Below, in pieces: positions 57,083 to 64,000 of a stretch of DNA of 64,000 bases. A program made the position numbers and the translations under genes. The notes beneath the pieces were generated by a model. The model was not told the DNA's origin. It worked only from the letters and a program-made list of their open reading frames with translations, and ran no database searches. Each line of letters starts with the position of its first letter. The first letter of the stretch is position 1. Source of the stretch: Campylobacter concisus (GTDB taxonomy: Bacteria > Campylobacterota > Campylobacteria > Campylobacterales > Campylobacteraceae); contig NZ_CP049263.1 of the NCBI RefSeq assembly GCF_003048615.2, positions 1,488,001 through 1,552,000 of the forward strand, in the 5' to 3' direction.

Positions 57083-58892
57083 AAACTCTCTCCCAAACAC
57101 TCACGCAATAAAGACGCCACATTATAAGTATATTCATGCTATTAAGCTTAAATTTTAAATGCTCCATATCGGCAACAGACTTAATAATATCAGAGCCTAA
57201 TATATCCTCTTTCATTTTATCTTTGATACTATTTAACCAAATATTATCAGGCGCATTAAAACCAAATTTATTTTTTCGCCAAACTACTTCATTTGGCAAA
57301 AAGCTATCAATAACCTTTCTTAAGACATATTTACTCCAACCATCTTTAATTTTGTATTTTGCATTTATGCTCAGAGAATTTTCTAAATTTACATAATCTA
57401 CAAATGGAAGTCTGGTTTCGATAGAGTGTCTCATTGAGTTTTTATCCTCATATCTCAAAAGCGCTGGTAAATTTGTGGTAAAAATTTCATATTTTTGCAT
57501 CTCATCTATATTGAAATATTTTTTTGACAAATTCCCCAAGAATAAAAATTTATTTTCAAAAGCTTTTAAATAACTAACATTTCTTTTAATGTAAATTTTT
57601 CTTATCCCAAAAAATAAACTTCCAACTATATATTTCAATATCCCAAATAAACTCAATTTTGAGTTATTTTTATTTGACCTCATTATCTCTTTTAAACAGT
57701 ACACTAAACCAAAATTTTTAAACATATCTAAATAAATTGCTGGGTAATACTTTTCATATCCAAGTAGAGTCTCGTCACCACCTTGGCCATCCAACATAAC
57801 CTTACAGTTTAAATCCTTTGCTTTTTGCATAACAAAATACTGCATAAAAATAGATGGGCCACCAAATGGTTCCTCTTGCGTATAAACAACTTCTTGTATG
57901 TTATCAATAAATTTTTGTGTACTTGGCTCCACTATTTGTAAATTTAAGTCGCAATGCTGCGCCACCATTTGTGCATATATACTTTCATCTGTACTTTCCT
58001 CTATTGATTTTGCATGAATGGCTATAAATTTTTCCTCATCATTGGTATATGCCATAGAAGCAAGCGCTGCCACACTCGAGCTATCAAGCCCTCCGCTAAG
58101 ACAAGTTCCGACTTTAACGTCCGATCTCAACCTCAATCTAATTGCTTGTTTTAAATTTTTTGAAACCGAATCTACGCTTTGAGTTTCATCTAATTTTTTA
58201 TTATTTTCATTTAGTGCTATATCGTAATATTTTTTAATTTTAAAATTATGAGTTTTTAAATCATAAATCATATTATGAGCTTGCTCTAGTTTATAGATAC
58301 CTTCAAAAAATGTTTCATTAGTATGTTCTAGCATACCGGTAGCCAAAAAATCAATTAGCAAGGTCTTGTTTACAAATTTGCTATTGCAGAAATTTAAAAG
58401 TTGTTTTATCTCTGAGCCAAATACAAATTTATCTTTTGTCTGCGTAAAATAAAATGGCTTTACTCCAAATCTATCTCTTGAACAAAACAATATATCTTCT
58501 TTTTTATCATATATTGCAAAAGCCCACATTCCATTAAATTTTTCGACACAATCTTTGCCCCATCGATCATAGCTTGCTAAAATAACTTCGGTATCAGTTT
58601 TTGAGTTAAATTTATATCCAAATTCTTCAAGCTCTTTTCTTATCTCTAAATAATTAAAAATTTCACCGTTATATGTTATTGTATATTTATCTTCCATATA
58701 GCTCATAGGCTGATGACCATCTTTGCTAAGATCCAGGATAGATAATCTTCTATGTCCTAATGCAAAATTTTTGCCATAAAAAAAGCCCTCATCGTCTGGC
58801 CCTCTATGAACTATCAAATCATTCATATTTTTTATTTCATCTTTTGCCACAGCAACATTGCTCTTATTGATTATTCCACTTATTCCACACAT
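57063..58892 (-). CDS. asnB: Asparagine synthetase, glutamine-hydrolysing
   Basis: A 609-residue class II amidotransferase. Cys2 (MCGISGIINK) is the glutaminase nucleophile; RLSILDLSKDGHQPM and EIFNYLEIRKEL follow. The synthetase domain has the PP-loop VGTCLSGGLDSSSVAAL. In polysaccharide loci such proteins often amidate a sugar acid or another acceptor rather than making asparagine; which applies here is open. It is preceded by a good promoter and starts the distal part of the minus-strand run. Confidence 0.88.
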   Translation of the reverse strand: MCGISGIINKSNVAVAKDEIKNMNDLIVHRGPDDEGFFYGKNFALGHRRLSILDLSKDGHQPMSYMEDKYTITYNGEIFNYLEIRKELEEFGYKFNSKTDTEVILASYDRWGKDCVEKFNGMWAFAIYDKKEDILFCSRDRFGVKPFYFTQTKDKFVFGSEIKQLLNFCNSKFVNKTLLIDFLATGMLEHTNETFFEGIYKLEQAHNMIYDLKTHNFKIKKYYDIALNENNKKLDETQSVDSVSKNLKQAIRLRLRSDVKVGTCLSGGLDSSSVAALASMAYTNDEEKFIAIHAKSIEESTDESIYAQMVAQHCDLNLQIVEPSTQKFIDNIQEVVYTQEEPFGGPSIFMQYFVMQKAKDLNCKVMLDGQGGDETLLGYEKYYPAIYLDMFKNFGLVYCLKEIMRSNKNNSKLSLFGILKYIVGSLFFGIRKIYIKRNVSYLKAFENKFLFLGNLSKKYFNIDEMQKYEIFTTNLPALLRYEDKNSMRHSIETRLPFVDYVNLENSLSINAKYKIKDGWSKYVLRKVIDSFLPNEVVWRKNKFGFNAPDNIWLNSIKDKMKEDILGSDIIKSVADMEHLKFKLNSMNILIMWRLYCVSVWERVYDVQAK

Positions 58893-58928
58893 AAAATCTC
58901 CACGAAAACTATTTTTTTTAATTCTAAT

Positions 58929-58934
58929 ATTATA
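58929..58934 (-). promoter_or_regulatory. -10 box upstream of asnB
   Basis: TATAAT preceded by ACTCG on the minus strand, 37 bases before the asnB ATG. It would be an internal promoter of the polysaccharide run. Confidence 0.5.
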
Positions 58935-58950
58935 CGAGTATTGTGCAAAA

Positions 58951-60345
58951 TTAACCTACTTTAACCACTAATGCATATACAACAATAAATATTATAAATA
59001 AGAATAAAATTTTAACCACCATATTAAACAAACTAATTTCATTAAGAAAATATATAATAATATAAGAAAAAGAAAAAATCATAATACATGTAAATACTAT
59101 TTTTATAAGTGAATAGTGTATGGGATAATACTTATATGACAAAAAAACGTATATAAAAAAAGATACTCCAGAGCTAATAAGAGTCCCAAAAGCTGCACCC
59201 AAAGAAGCTAATTTTGGCACAAATATCCAGTTTAAAATTATATTCAATAAAGCAAATATAGCAGTAACTATTACTGTAAGGTAAGTTTTTTTTGCTATAC
59301 TTATCCCTGGTGCGAATATATACATGCCAGCCAAAAAAATAGATAAAGTTAAAATAGGTATCGATGAGCTTGCAGCGTAGTAATTTTTTGTTGTAAAAAT
59401 AAAAAGAATTTCTTTTGAGAATAATATACTTCCTGTGACAATACAAATCATTAATAAACAAAAAATATTAAAAATTTTAGAAATATTCACATGGGTATCA
59501 CTTTCGAGATAGTGCTTGTAAACCAATGGAGTAAGAGCTTGTTGAAATCCAACTATTACTAAACTAGAAATAGATGCTATTCTATATGCAACCCCATAAA
59601 TTCCAAGCTCATCAAGACCAATAAAATTTTTTATTGCCATTCTATCTATATTGGCTCCAATAAATATACCAATACCAGAAAATACCAAAGGAAATGAAAA
59701 TGCTATCATTTCCTTTAATTTAGTATAACTAAATACTATTCCGTAATCGAGCTTAGCGCTATGTATACCAACCACAGAGCCTATAACACATCCAATTATT
59801 TGACCAATAAAAATCGATTCAACCTTTAAATTTGTAGTAAAAAGTAAAAAAATAGTAATAAAAGTAGCAATGATGGAATTTAGTATACTTGTGAAAACAA
59901 TTGTTTTGGGCATTATTCTCCATTTTAAGTGATTTTGAATAAAATAAAAAATCCCACTACTTGCTATAAAAATAGAAGCTAGTATAAAAATTTCCTCCTT
60001 ATTTTTACTGTCTAGCAACCAAAAACTAAATTGTTCACTAAACACACAGGAAATAACAACATAAACTAAGTACATAGCTACAGTAAATAAAAAAGAAGTA
60101 GAAGTATACATTCTTCTTTGCAAATCATCACTCGCATCATGATAATATCTAGCAAGGGCTTGTGAAATTTCAAAAGTAATTACTAAATTTATCATGGAGG
60201 CCAAAACAGTAAATAAATCCAAAATCCCATATTCATTTGGCGATAACAACCTAGTATATACTGGCAACAAAAAAAATGAAATACCTTTTGTTAAAATATT
60301 GCATAATATATACATCAGGCTATTAGAAAAGAAAATTTTAATCAT
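58951..60345 (-). CDS. wzx: Wzx-type polysaccharide flippase
   Basis: A very hydrophobic 464-residue protein with 12-14 predicted membrane helices. It starts IKIFFSNSLMYILCNILTKGISFFLLPVYTRLLSPNEYGILDL, the usual opening of Wzx and other MOP-superfamily exporters. It would flip the undecaprenyl-linked repeat unit of this locus. A Wzy polymerase is not visible in the window. It is extremely AT-rich, rich in Ile, Phe and Asn. Confidence 0.88.
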   Translation of the reverse strand: MIKIFFSNSLMYILCNILTKGISFFLLPVYTRLLSPNEYGILDLFTVLASMINLVITFEISQALARYYHDASDDLQRRMYTSTSFLFTVAMYLVYVVISCVFSEQFSFWLLDSKNKEEIFILASIFIASSGIFYFIQNHLKWRIMPKTIVFTSILNSIIATFITIFLLFTTNLKVESIFIGQIIGCVIGSVVGIHSAKLDYGIVFSYTKLKEMIAFSFPLVFSGIGIFIGANIDRMAIKNFIGLDELGIYGVAYRIASISSLVIVGFQQALTPLVYKHYLESDTHVNISKIFNIFCLLMICIVTGSILFSKEILFIFTTKNYYAASSSIPILTLSIFLAGMYIFAPGISIAKKTYLTVIVTAIFALLNIILNWIFVPKLASLGAAFGTLISSGVSFFIYVFLSYKYYPIHYSLIKIVFTCIMIFSFSYIIIYFLNEISLFNMVVKILFLFIIFIVVYALVVKVG

Positions 60346-60348
60346 ATT

Positions 60349-61515
60349 TTATAGAATTTCTTTTGATAACAATAAGTCATTAATATATTTTTTTGCATAG
60401 TCGTATGTATAGTAATTAAATGCAAAATCATAACCGTTATTTGCATAATATTTAATTTTCTCGGGGTTATCAAGTAGATACTTTAGATTATCGTATATTT
60501 CCCAGTATTTTGTCATAAGCCATATATCATTAGTATTCTTATTTTTTAAAAATTCAATATCAAGTTCCGCAGACATTAGTACTGCACAATTATTTGCCAT
60601 TGCTTCCACACCAAACAGACCTGGCACATAGCCGTAAAAGCTATTTAGAACTATATGAGAGCCCCTAAGTTTTTCTAGGACTATATGATTCGGCTCATCA
60701 ACAAGTTCTATATATTCAAAACTATAACCTTGAGCCTTTAATTTTTTTATGGCCGCCCTAACTAAAGGAGTGCCTTTCAGTATGGCATTTGATGGTACGT
60801 GCAAAACCCTAATAATTTTGGTATTGAATTTACTATTATCTTTATAAAAATTTTTTTTATCGTAAACATAGCACCAAGGCTCAGATTTTTTATGTAAATA
60901 TGAAATCTGATCTATATCTGAACCAAAAATTATATCTGCGTATAGATCAGCAGAATTAGCAGTCATCTTTTTCTTGTTATCATAATCAATACTAAAGAAA
61001 TTTCGATCAATAAAGCCATAATAATTCGCATAAGTATCTATATCTAACTTTTTTGATTGGTCCACTGTTCTTATTATTGATCTTATATCATCGCCAACAA
61101 ACAAGCAAATTATTTTTTTATGTTTTCTCTTTAAAAATTTAAACTCTAAATTTCTATCCAATGTAAAACCTGTATCCCATATGTAAAAAAAATGAGTATT
61201 TTTAGTAGCTAAATAAGCCAAAAGAATTGGTCCATAAACGATTCTGCAAGACCAGTAAAATAAGCTGCTTCTAAATTTTATTAAAGAGTGATCGTATTTT
61301 GAATTATAAAATTTGTTTCTACATAGACACACAGTAGTTGAATTTGTTAAGATATTTCCTATAAAAAATATATTATTAGCTATTTCATCTACGCCTATTA
61401 CAAAACTATGAACATCTTTAACATTACAACCAAACCTCGAAAAAATGAAATATAGTAATGCTAAAACAAAAAATTGTATTTTTATTAAAATATATAAAAA
61501 AAATTTTTTAAACAA
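60349..61515 (-). CDS. Putative glycosyltransferase of GT-B type
   Basis: A 388-residue protein with an N-terminal hydrophobic segment (about 5-25) and no strong family signature by eye. The C-terminal half resembles GT-B donor domains: RVLHVPSNAILKGTPLVRAAIKKLKAQG, HIVLNSFYGYVPGLFGVEAMANNCAVLM and YLLDNPEKIKYYANNGYDF. The likely start is TTG 61515 behind AAAGGG. The locus suggests a role in polysaccharide synthesis. The substrate is unknown, and the call should be checked by profile search. Confidence 0.62.
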   Translation of the reverse strand: MFKKFFLYILIKIQFFVLALLYFIFSRFGCNVKDVHSFVIGVDEIANNIFFIGNILTNSTTVCLCRNKFYNSKYDHSLIKFRSSLFYWSCRIVYGPILLAYLATKNTHFFYIWDTGFTLDRNLEFKFLKRKHKKIICLFVGDDIRSIIRTVDQSKKLDIDTYANYYGFIDRNFFSIDYDNKKKMTANSADLYADIIFGSDIDQISYLHKKSEPWCYVYDKKNFYKDNSKFNTKIIRVLHVPSNAILKGTPLVRAAIKKLKAQGYSFEYIELVDEPNHIVLEKLRGSHIVLNSFYGYVPGLFGVEAMANNCAVLMSAELDIEFLKNKNTNDIWLMTKYWEIYDNLKYLLDNPEKIKYYANNGYDFAFNYYTYDYAKKYINDLLLSKEIL

Positions 61516-61518
61516 ATT

Positions 61519-61956
61519 TTACCCTTTAACAAGTGGTATGTATATTTCAGCCACACCGTCGATCACGACCTTACTCTTAACCGAGCACGTTGTTTTAAAA
61601 TATACTCTTCGTTTTATCAAATTAACATCGGCTACTTCAACTTTAACAGTAACCGTATCATCAATATAAATTGGTCTTTTAAAATTTAGCGACTGGGAAA
61701 CATATATGCTGCCATGTCCTGGTAGTTTTGTCCCAAACAAAGACGAAAAATATGAAGCCAACATCATACCATGTGCAATTCTTTTTTTATATCTTGACCT
61801 TTGAGCATATTCATCGCACATATGTATTGGGTTTTTATCTCCGGATACTCCGGAAAATATTTTAATATCCGCATCTGTTATTGTTTGAGTATATAAAGCG
61901 TACATTCCTATATGAATATCTTCTATTGGTATACCGCTAAAATTATCACTTAACAT
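61519..61956 (-). CDS. MaoC-like (R)-specific enoyl hydratase
   Basis: A 145-residue hot-dog fold protein. The hydratase-2 signature is intact: ITDADIKIFSGVSGDKNPIHMCDEYAQ contains the catalytic Asp and His, followed by RIAHGMMLASYFSSLFG and PGHGSIYVSQSLNFKRPIYIDDTV. Such enzymes hydrate 2-enoyl-CoA or -ACP to (R)-3-hydroxyacyl forms. Between polysaccharide genes and overlapping an LpxD-like acyltransferase by 11 bases, it may supply a hydroxyacyl group for a sugar. The start taken is ATG 61956 behind GGAAAA; TTG 61968 is the alternative. Confidence 0.82.
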   Translation of the reverse strand: MLSDNFSGIPIEDIHIGMYALYTQTITDADIKIFSGVSGDKNPIHMCDEYAQRSRYKKRIAHGMMLASYFSSLFGTKLPGHGSIYVSQSLNFKRPIYIDDTVTVKVEVADVNLIKRRVYFKTTCSVKSKVVIDGVAEIYIPLVKG

Positions 61957-62875
61957 ATTTTTTTCCAAGTTGTATTGTTTTATTAAGCCTAGCTACATCC
62001 CTCATGCTCAAATTACTTATAGATGCTAGGGTTTTATTTGCCTCTACGTCTTTTAAAATGCAAACACCGGCACCCAAAAAAGAATTATCCCCTATACTAA
62101 CTCCATCCCTAATTGTAACATTTGGTCCAATCCAACAATTTTTTCCAATTTTTACACTGCCGCTTATTTCGGACATGGCAACAATACACACATTTTTTTC
62201 TATTGTAACATTATGGGCAATAAAAACACAATCATCTATTTTTACATTATCTTTTATTACTGTTGAATTTAAAGTCGCTCTAGCTATGACTGTGTTGGCA
62301 CCAATCTCAACATTGTTTCCTATTATTACGTTGCCAAAATGCGGAAATCTAATAGGAACCCCTTTTTCATCTCTTTCAAAACCAAATCCAGCACCTCCTA
62401 TTAGAGCACCAGCCTTAATATAGCAGTTGTCTCCAATAACTGTATTGGCTTCTATGACAACGTTTTCTTCTATTATAACATTGCTGCCAATTACAACATT
62501 ATCTTTTATTGCAGAGTTATATCCTATTGATAAATTTTTGCCAAATTTACAGTTATAGCCAATCTTAACAGAGTCATCCACGCCAAAAACTCTTTTTTTT
62601 TGAAAAAATTCATTTAAAACCCTTATAAAATCCAATCTAGGTTTTTTACTTAGTATAAAAGTTGCATGCGGATTACTACATATATCAAAATCGTCTATGG
62701 CTATAATCAAGCATCTTAGATTATTATCAATCTTAAAGCACCTCTTATTTGCGAAAGTCAAGCAATTGTCTTTTACCATATCCAAGGATGTAAATTCACT
62801 GATGACAAAATTAGAACCAATAAAAGGTTTTTTTAAAAATTTTGCAATATCCGATACGCTCAAGTTACTTAACAT
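61946..62875 (-). CDS. LpxD-like hexapeptide N-acyltransferase in a polysaccharide locus
   Basis: A 309-residue protein with an N-terminal uridine-binding-like domain (about 1-100) and a long left-handed beta-helix (about 105-290). The helix segment GNNVEIGANTVIARATLNSTVIKDNVKIDDCVFIAHNV parallels LpxD, which acylates UDP-3-O-acylglucosamine with hydroxyacyl-ACP. The genuine housekeeping lpxD is not expected here, and this one is AT-rich. It overlaps MaoC and the deacetylase. It probably N-acylates an amino sugar with a hydroxyacyl group; the substrate is inferred. A run of nine A residues near 62600 on the coding strand is a possible slippage site. Confidence 0.8.
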   Translation of the reverse strand: MLSNLSVSDIAKFLKKPFIGSNFVISEFTSLDMVKDNCLTFANKRCFKIDNNLRCLIIAIDDFDICSNPHATFILSKKPRLDFIRVLNEFFQKKRVFGVDDSVKIGYNCKFGKNLSIGYNSAIKDNVVIGSNVIIEENVVIEANTVIGDNCYIKAGALIGGAGFGFERDEKGVPIRFPHFGNVIIGNNVEIGANTVIARATLNSTVIKDNVKIDDCVFIAHNVTIEKNVCIVAMSEISGSVKIGKNCWIGPNVTIRDGVSIGDNSFLGAGVCILKDVEANKTLASISNLSMRDVARLNKTIQLGKKYVK

Positions 62876-63590
62876 TTATTCTCCCATTATCTTTTAGTGT
62901 TTGGTCATATTTTTTAATCGTGCTATCATACCTACCCTTTATACACTTCAGTATTCTATCTCTTGGTTTCATTTCTTTTCTTTGCCACCAAGCTGGATGT
63001 GTCAATATTTGTACCCTATCATGGCATTCACTCAAAAAACTATCTAATCTTTTATATCTCCAATATCCATTACTATCACTACAATATGCAACATGCTCCT
63101 TAAAATACTTTGCGTATGCATTAATCATATCAACATATGCCATATCGTCATACTTTAAAATATCACTTGAAGGATTATGAAAAGAAAATGCCTTGATTGT
63201 AGTCTGAAATAAATTTTCTAAGATACTTTTTTCAAATACTAAGTGTTGATTTAAATCAGAAATATTAGATATGTGATATTGAGTAGGATCAAAATGTAAT
63301 CCAATCTGATGCCCCAGCCCTAATATATTTGAAACCAATTCTCTAATTTCATGTTCAAATAAATTATAAAACAAAGAACCAAGCTGAACAAAGTAAGTTG
63401 CCTTTAAGCCAAGATTATATTCTATCTTAGATAAAGCAAACGCCCTATGCATTGAAAAATCAACATCATGTCGCAATATGACATATTTGTTCATTTTTTG
63501 ATATTCGTCAAAAAAAATAGTAGTATTCTTGATTTTCTTTAATAGCTCTTTATAGTTATTTTCAGTAAAGTCTTCAATAAAACAATTCAT
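62865..63590 (-). CDS. NodB-like polysaccharide deacetylase-superfamily protein
   Basis: A 241-residue soluble protein. Near residue 38 YVILRHDVDFSMHRAF has the Asp-rich metal motif typical of this superfamily; LGHQIGLHFDPTQYHIS supplies the GxHxD-type His and Asp, and FSFHNPS another His. Such proteins deacetylate or otherwise hydrolyse acylated sugars. No signal peptide is seen, so it should act in the cytoplasm. The stop lies inside the LpxD-like start and the ATG overlaps the preceding stop by one base. Confidence 0.68.
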   Translation of the reverse strand: MNCFIEDFTENNYKELLKKIKNTTIFFDEYQKMNKYVILRHDVDFSMHRAFALSKIEYNLGLKATYFVQLGSLFYNLFEHEIRELVSNILGLGHQIGLHFDPTQYHISNISDLNQHLVFEKSILENLFQTTIKAFSFHNPSSDILKYDDMAYVDMINAYAKYFKEHVAYCSDSNGYWRYKRLDSFLSECHDRVQILTHPAWWQRKEMKPRDRILKCIKGRYDSTIKKYDQTLKDNGRINVK

Positions 63591-64000
63591 TACCTCAACC
63601 TTTTTCTTATGCTTTTTATCTTTTCCCCAGGAGAACCAACAAACCCCATATACTCTATTGTATTAATTTTCAGCTTCCCATTGCCAGTTATAACTATTAT
63701 ACTACCATCTTGGTCTATACTACATACCTGACCACACTCGGATAAATATTTTTCATCATCATTATAAAGTTCAGCATCCCAAATAATAAATTTATTATTA
63801 TCATATTCACAATAAGCTCCACAATATGGCTTATTGGTGGCATTTATCAAACGCAAAATCTCTAAATTTGTTTTCCTCCAGTCTATCTTTCCGTCTTCTG
63901 GCAGCCTCGGATAACACCTCATTGCTCTACTGGAATCTTCATTTTTGCTCTCTAGTACATAAAGTGGATTATTAGCCAACTTATTTATTGATTCTAAAAA
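63590..64000 (-). CDS. Formyltransferase-family protein, C-terminal part (5' end outside window)
   Basis: The visible 136 residues match the end of the Fmt-like formyltransferase family: YPRLPEDGKIDWRKTNLEILRLINATNKPYCGAYC is the typical junction segment. A small C-terminal barrel follows. The frame is open to base 64000. In polysaccharide loci such proteins transfer formyl from N10-formyltetrahydrofolate to an amino sugar. The catalytic N-terminal half is not in the window, so activity cannot be judged. The TTG at 63979 is not the real start. Confidence 0.75.
   Translation of the reverse strand, partial: FLESINKLANNPLYVLESKNEDSSRAMRCYPRLPEDGKIDWRKTNLEILRLINATNKPYCGAYCEYDNNKFIIWDAELYNDDEKYLSECGQVCSIDQDGSIIVITGNGKLKINTIEYMGFVGSPGEKIKSIRKRLR

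Noticed and set aside
62590-62605. Run of nine T (A on the coding strand) in the LpxD-like gene as a phase-variation switch
   Set aside because: Short A/T runs are common in this AT-rich block; the reading frame is intact and no second homopolymer or out-of-frame ORF supports switching.

Overview
The window looks like a Campylobacter chromosome, most likely Campylobacter concisus or a close relative. Support comes from gene content and order that I recall from C. jejuni: cheA-cheV-metallophosphatase-greA-lpxB, pglG to galE next to cheY-prmA-ftsH-psd-pssA, and fabI-tpiA-pgk-gapA-nadD. The PglC protein also closely matches what I remember of the C. concisus enzyme, including Asp93-Glu94. Promoters are of the epsilonproteobacterial type, with a good -10 box and no clear -35. 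No tRNA, rRNA, CRISPR array, insertion sequence or long poly-G phase-variation tract was seen.

Layout. 1-6426: chemotaxis (cheA, cut by the window edge, and cheV), an LpxH-like phosphatase, greA and lpxB on the minus strand, then surE and tcdA on the plus strand. 6427-6966: an intergenic region built from a repeat family that recurs at 44537-44941. 6967-13090: a tightly packed minus-strand run cheY-prmA-ftsH-psd-pssA-(leader peptide)-leuA. The 27-codon leader ORF between pssA and leuA carries five consecutive leucine codons and looks like a leucine-sensing attenuator. 13154-35236: hisH-hisA and the protein N-glycosylation (pgl) locus, all on the minus strand. This locus carries two oligosaccharyltransferases (pglB and a second PglB), a Wzx/MATE-type flippase where C. 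jejuni has the ABC flippase PglK, six glycosyltransferases (pglA, pglJ, two adjacent PglH-like enzymes, a GT2 and a GT25), two UDP-sugar 6-dehydrogenases, and an ecotin-type protease inhibitor. Together they would make a bacillosamine-started glycan, probably containing a uronic acid, and attach it to periplasmic proteins.

35428-51530: mostly housekeeping genes. They include a flavin monooxygenase behind a 14-bp palindrome, a periplasmic ATP-dependent DNA ligase, tag, a UDP-glucuronate 4-epimerase, mqo, a frameshifted TonB-dependent receptor, an Old Yellow Enzyme relative, fabI, the triose-phosphate genes tpiA-pgk-gapA, a single ORF fusing NadD to RsfS, and a YeiH-family transporter.

51634-64000: a surface-polysaccharide (LOS/O-antigen or capsule type) locus. 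It opens with a plus-strand initiating sugar phosphotransferase. An AT-rich, probably transferred block of minus-strand genes runs toward it: four glycosyltransferases, wecB, asnB, wzx, then a MaoC hydratase, an LpxD-like acyltransferase, a NodB-like deacetylase and a formyltransferase cut by the right edge. The last four suggest an acyl- and formyl-decorated amino sugar.
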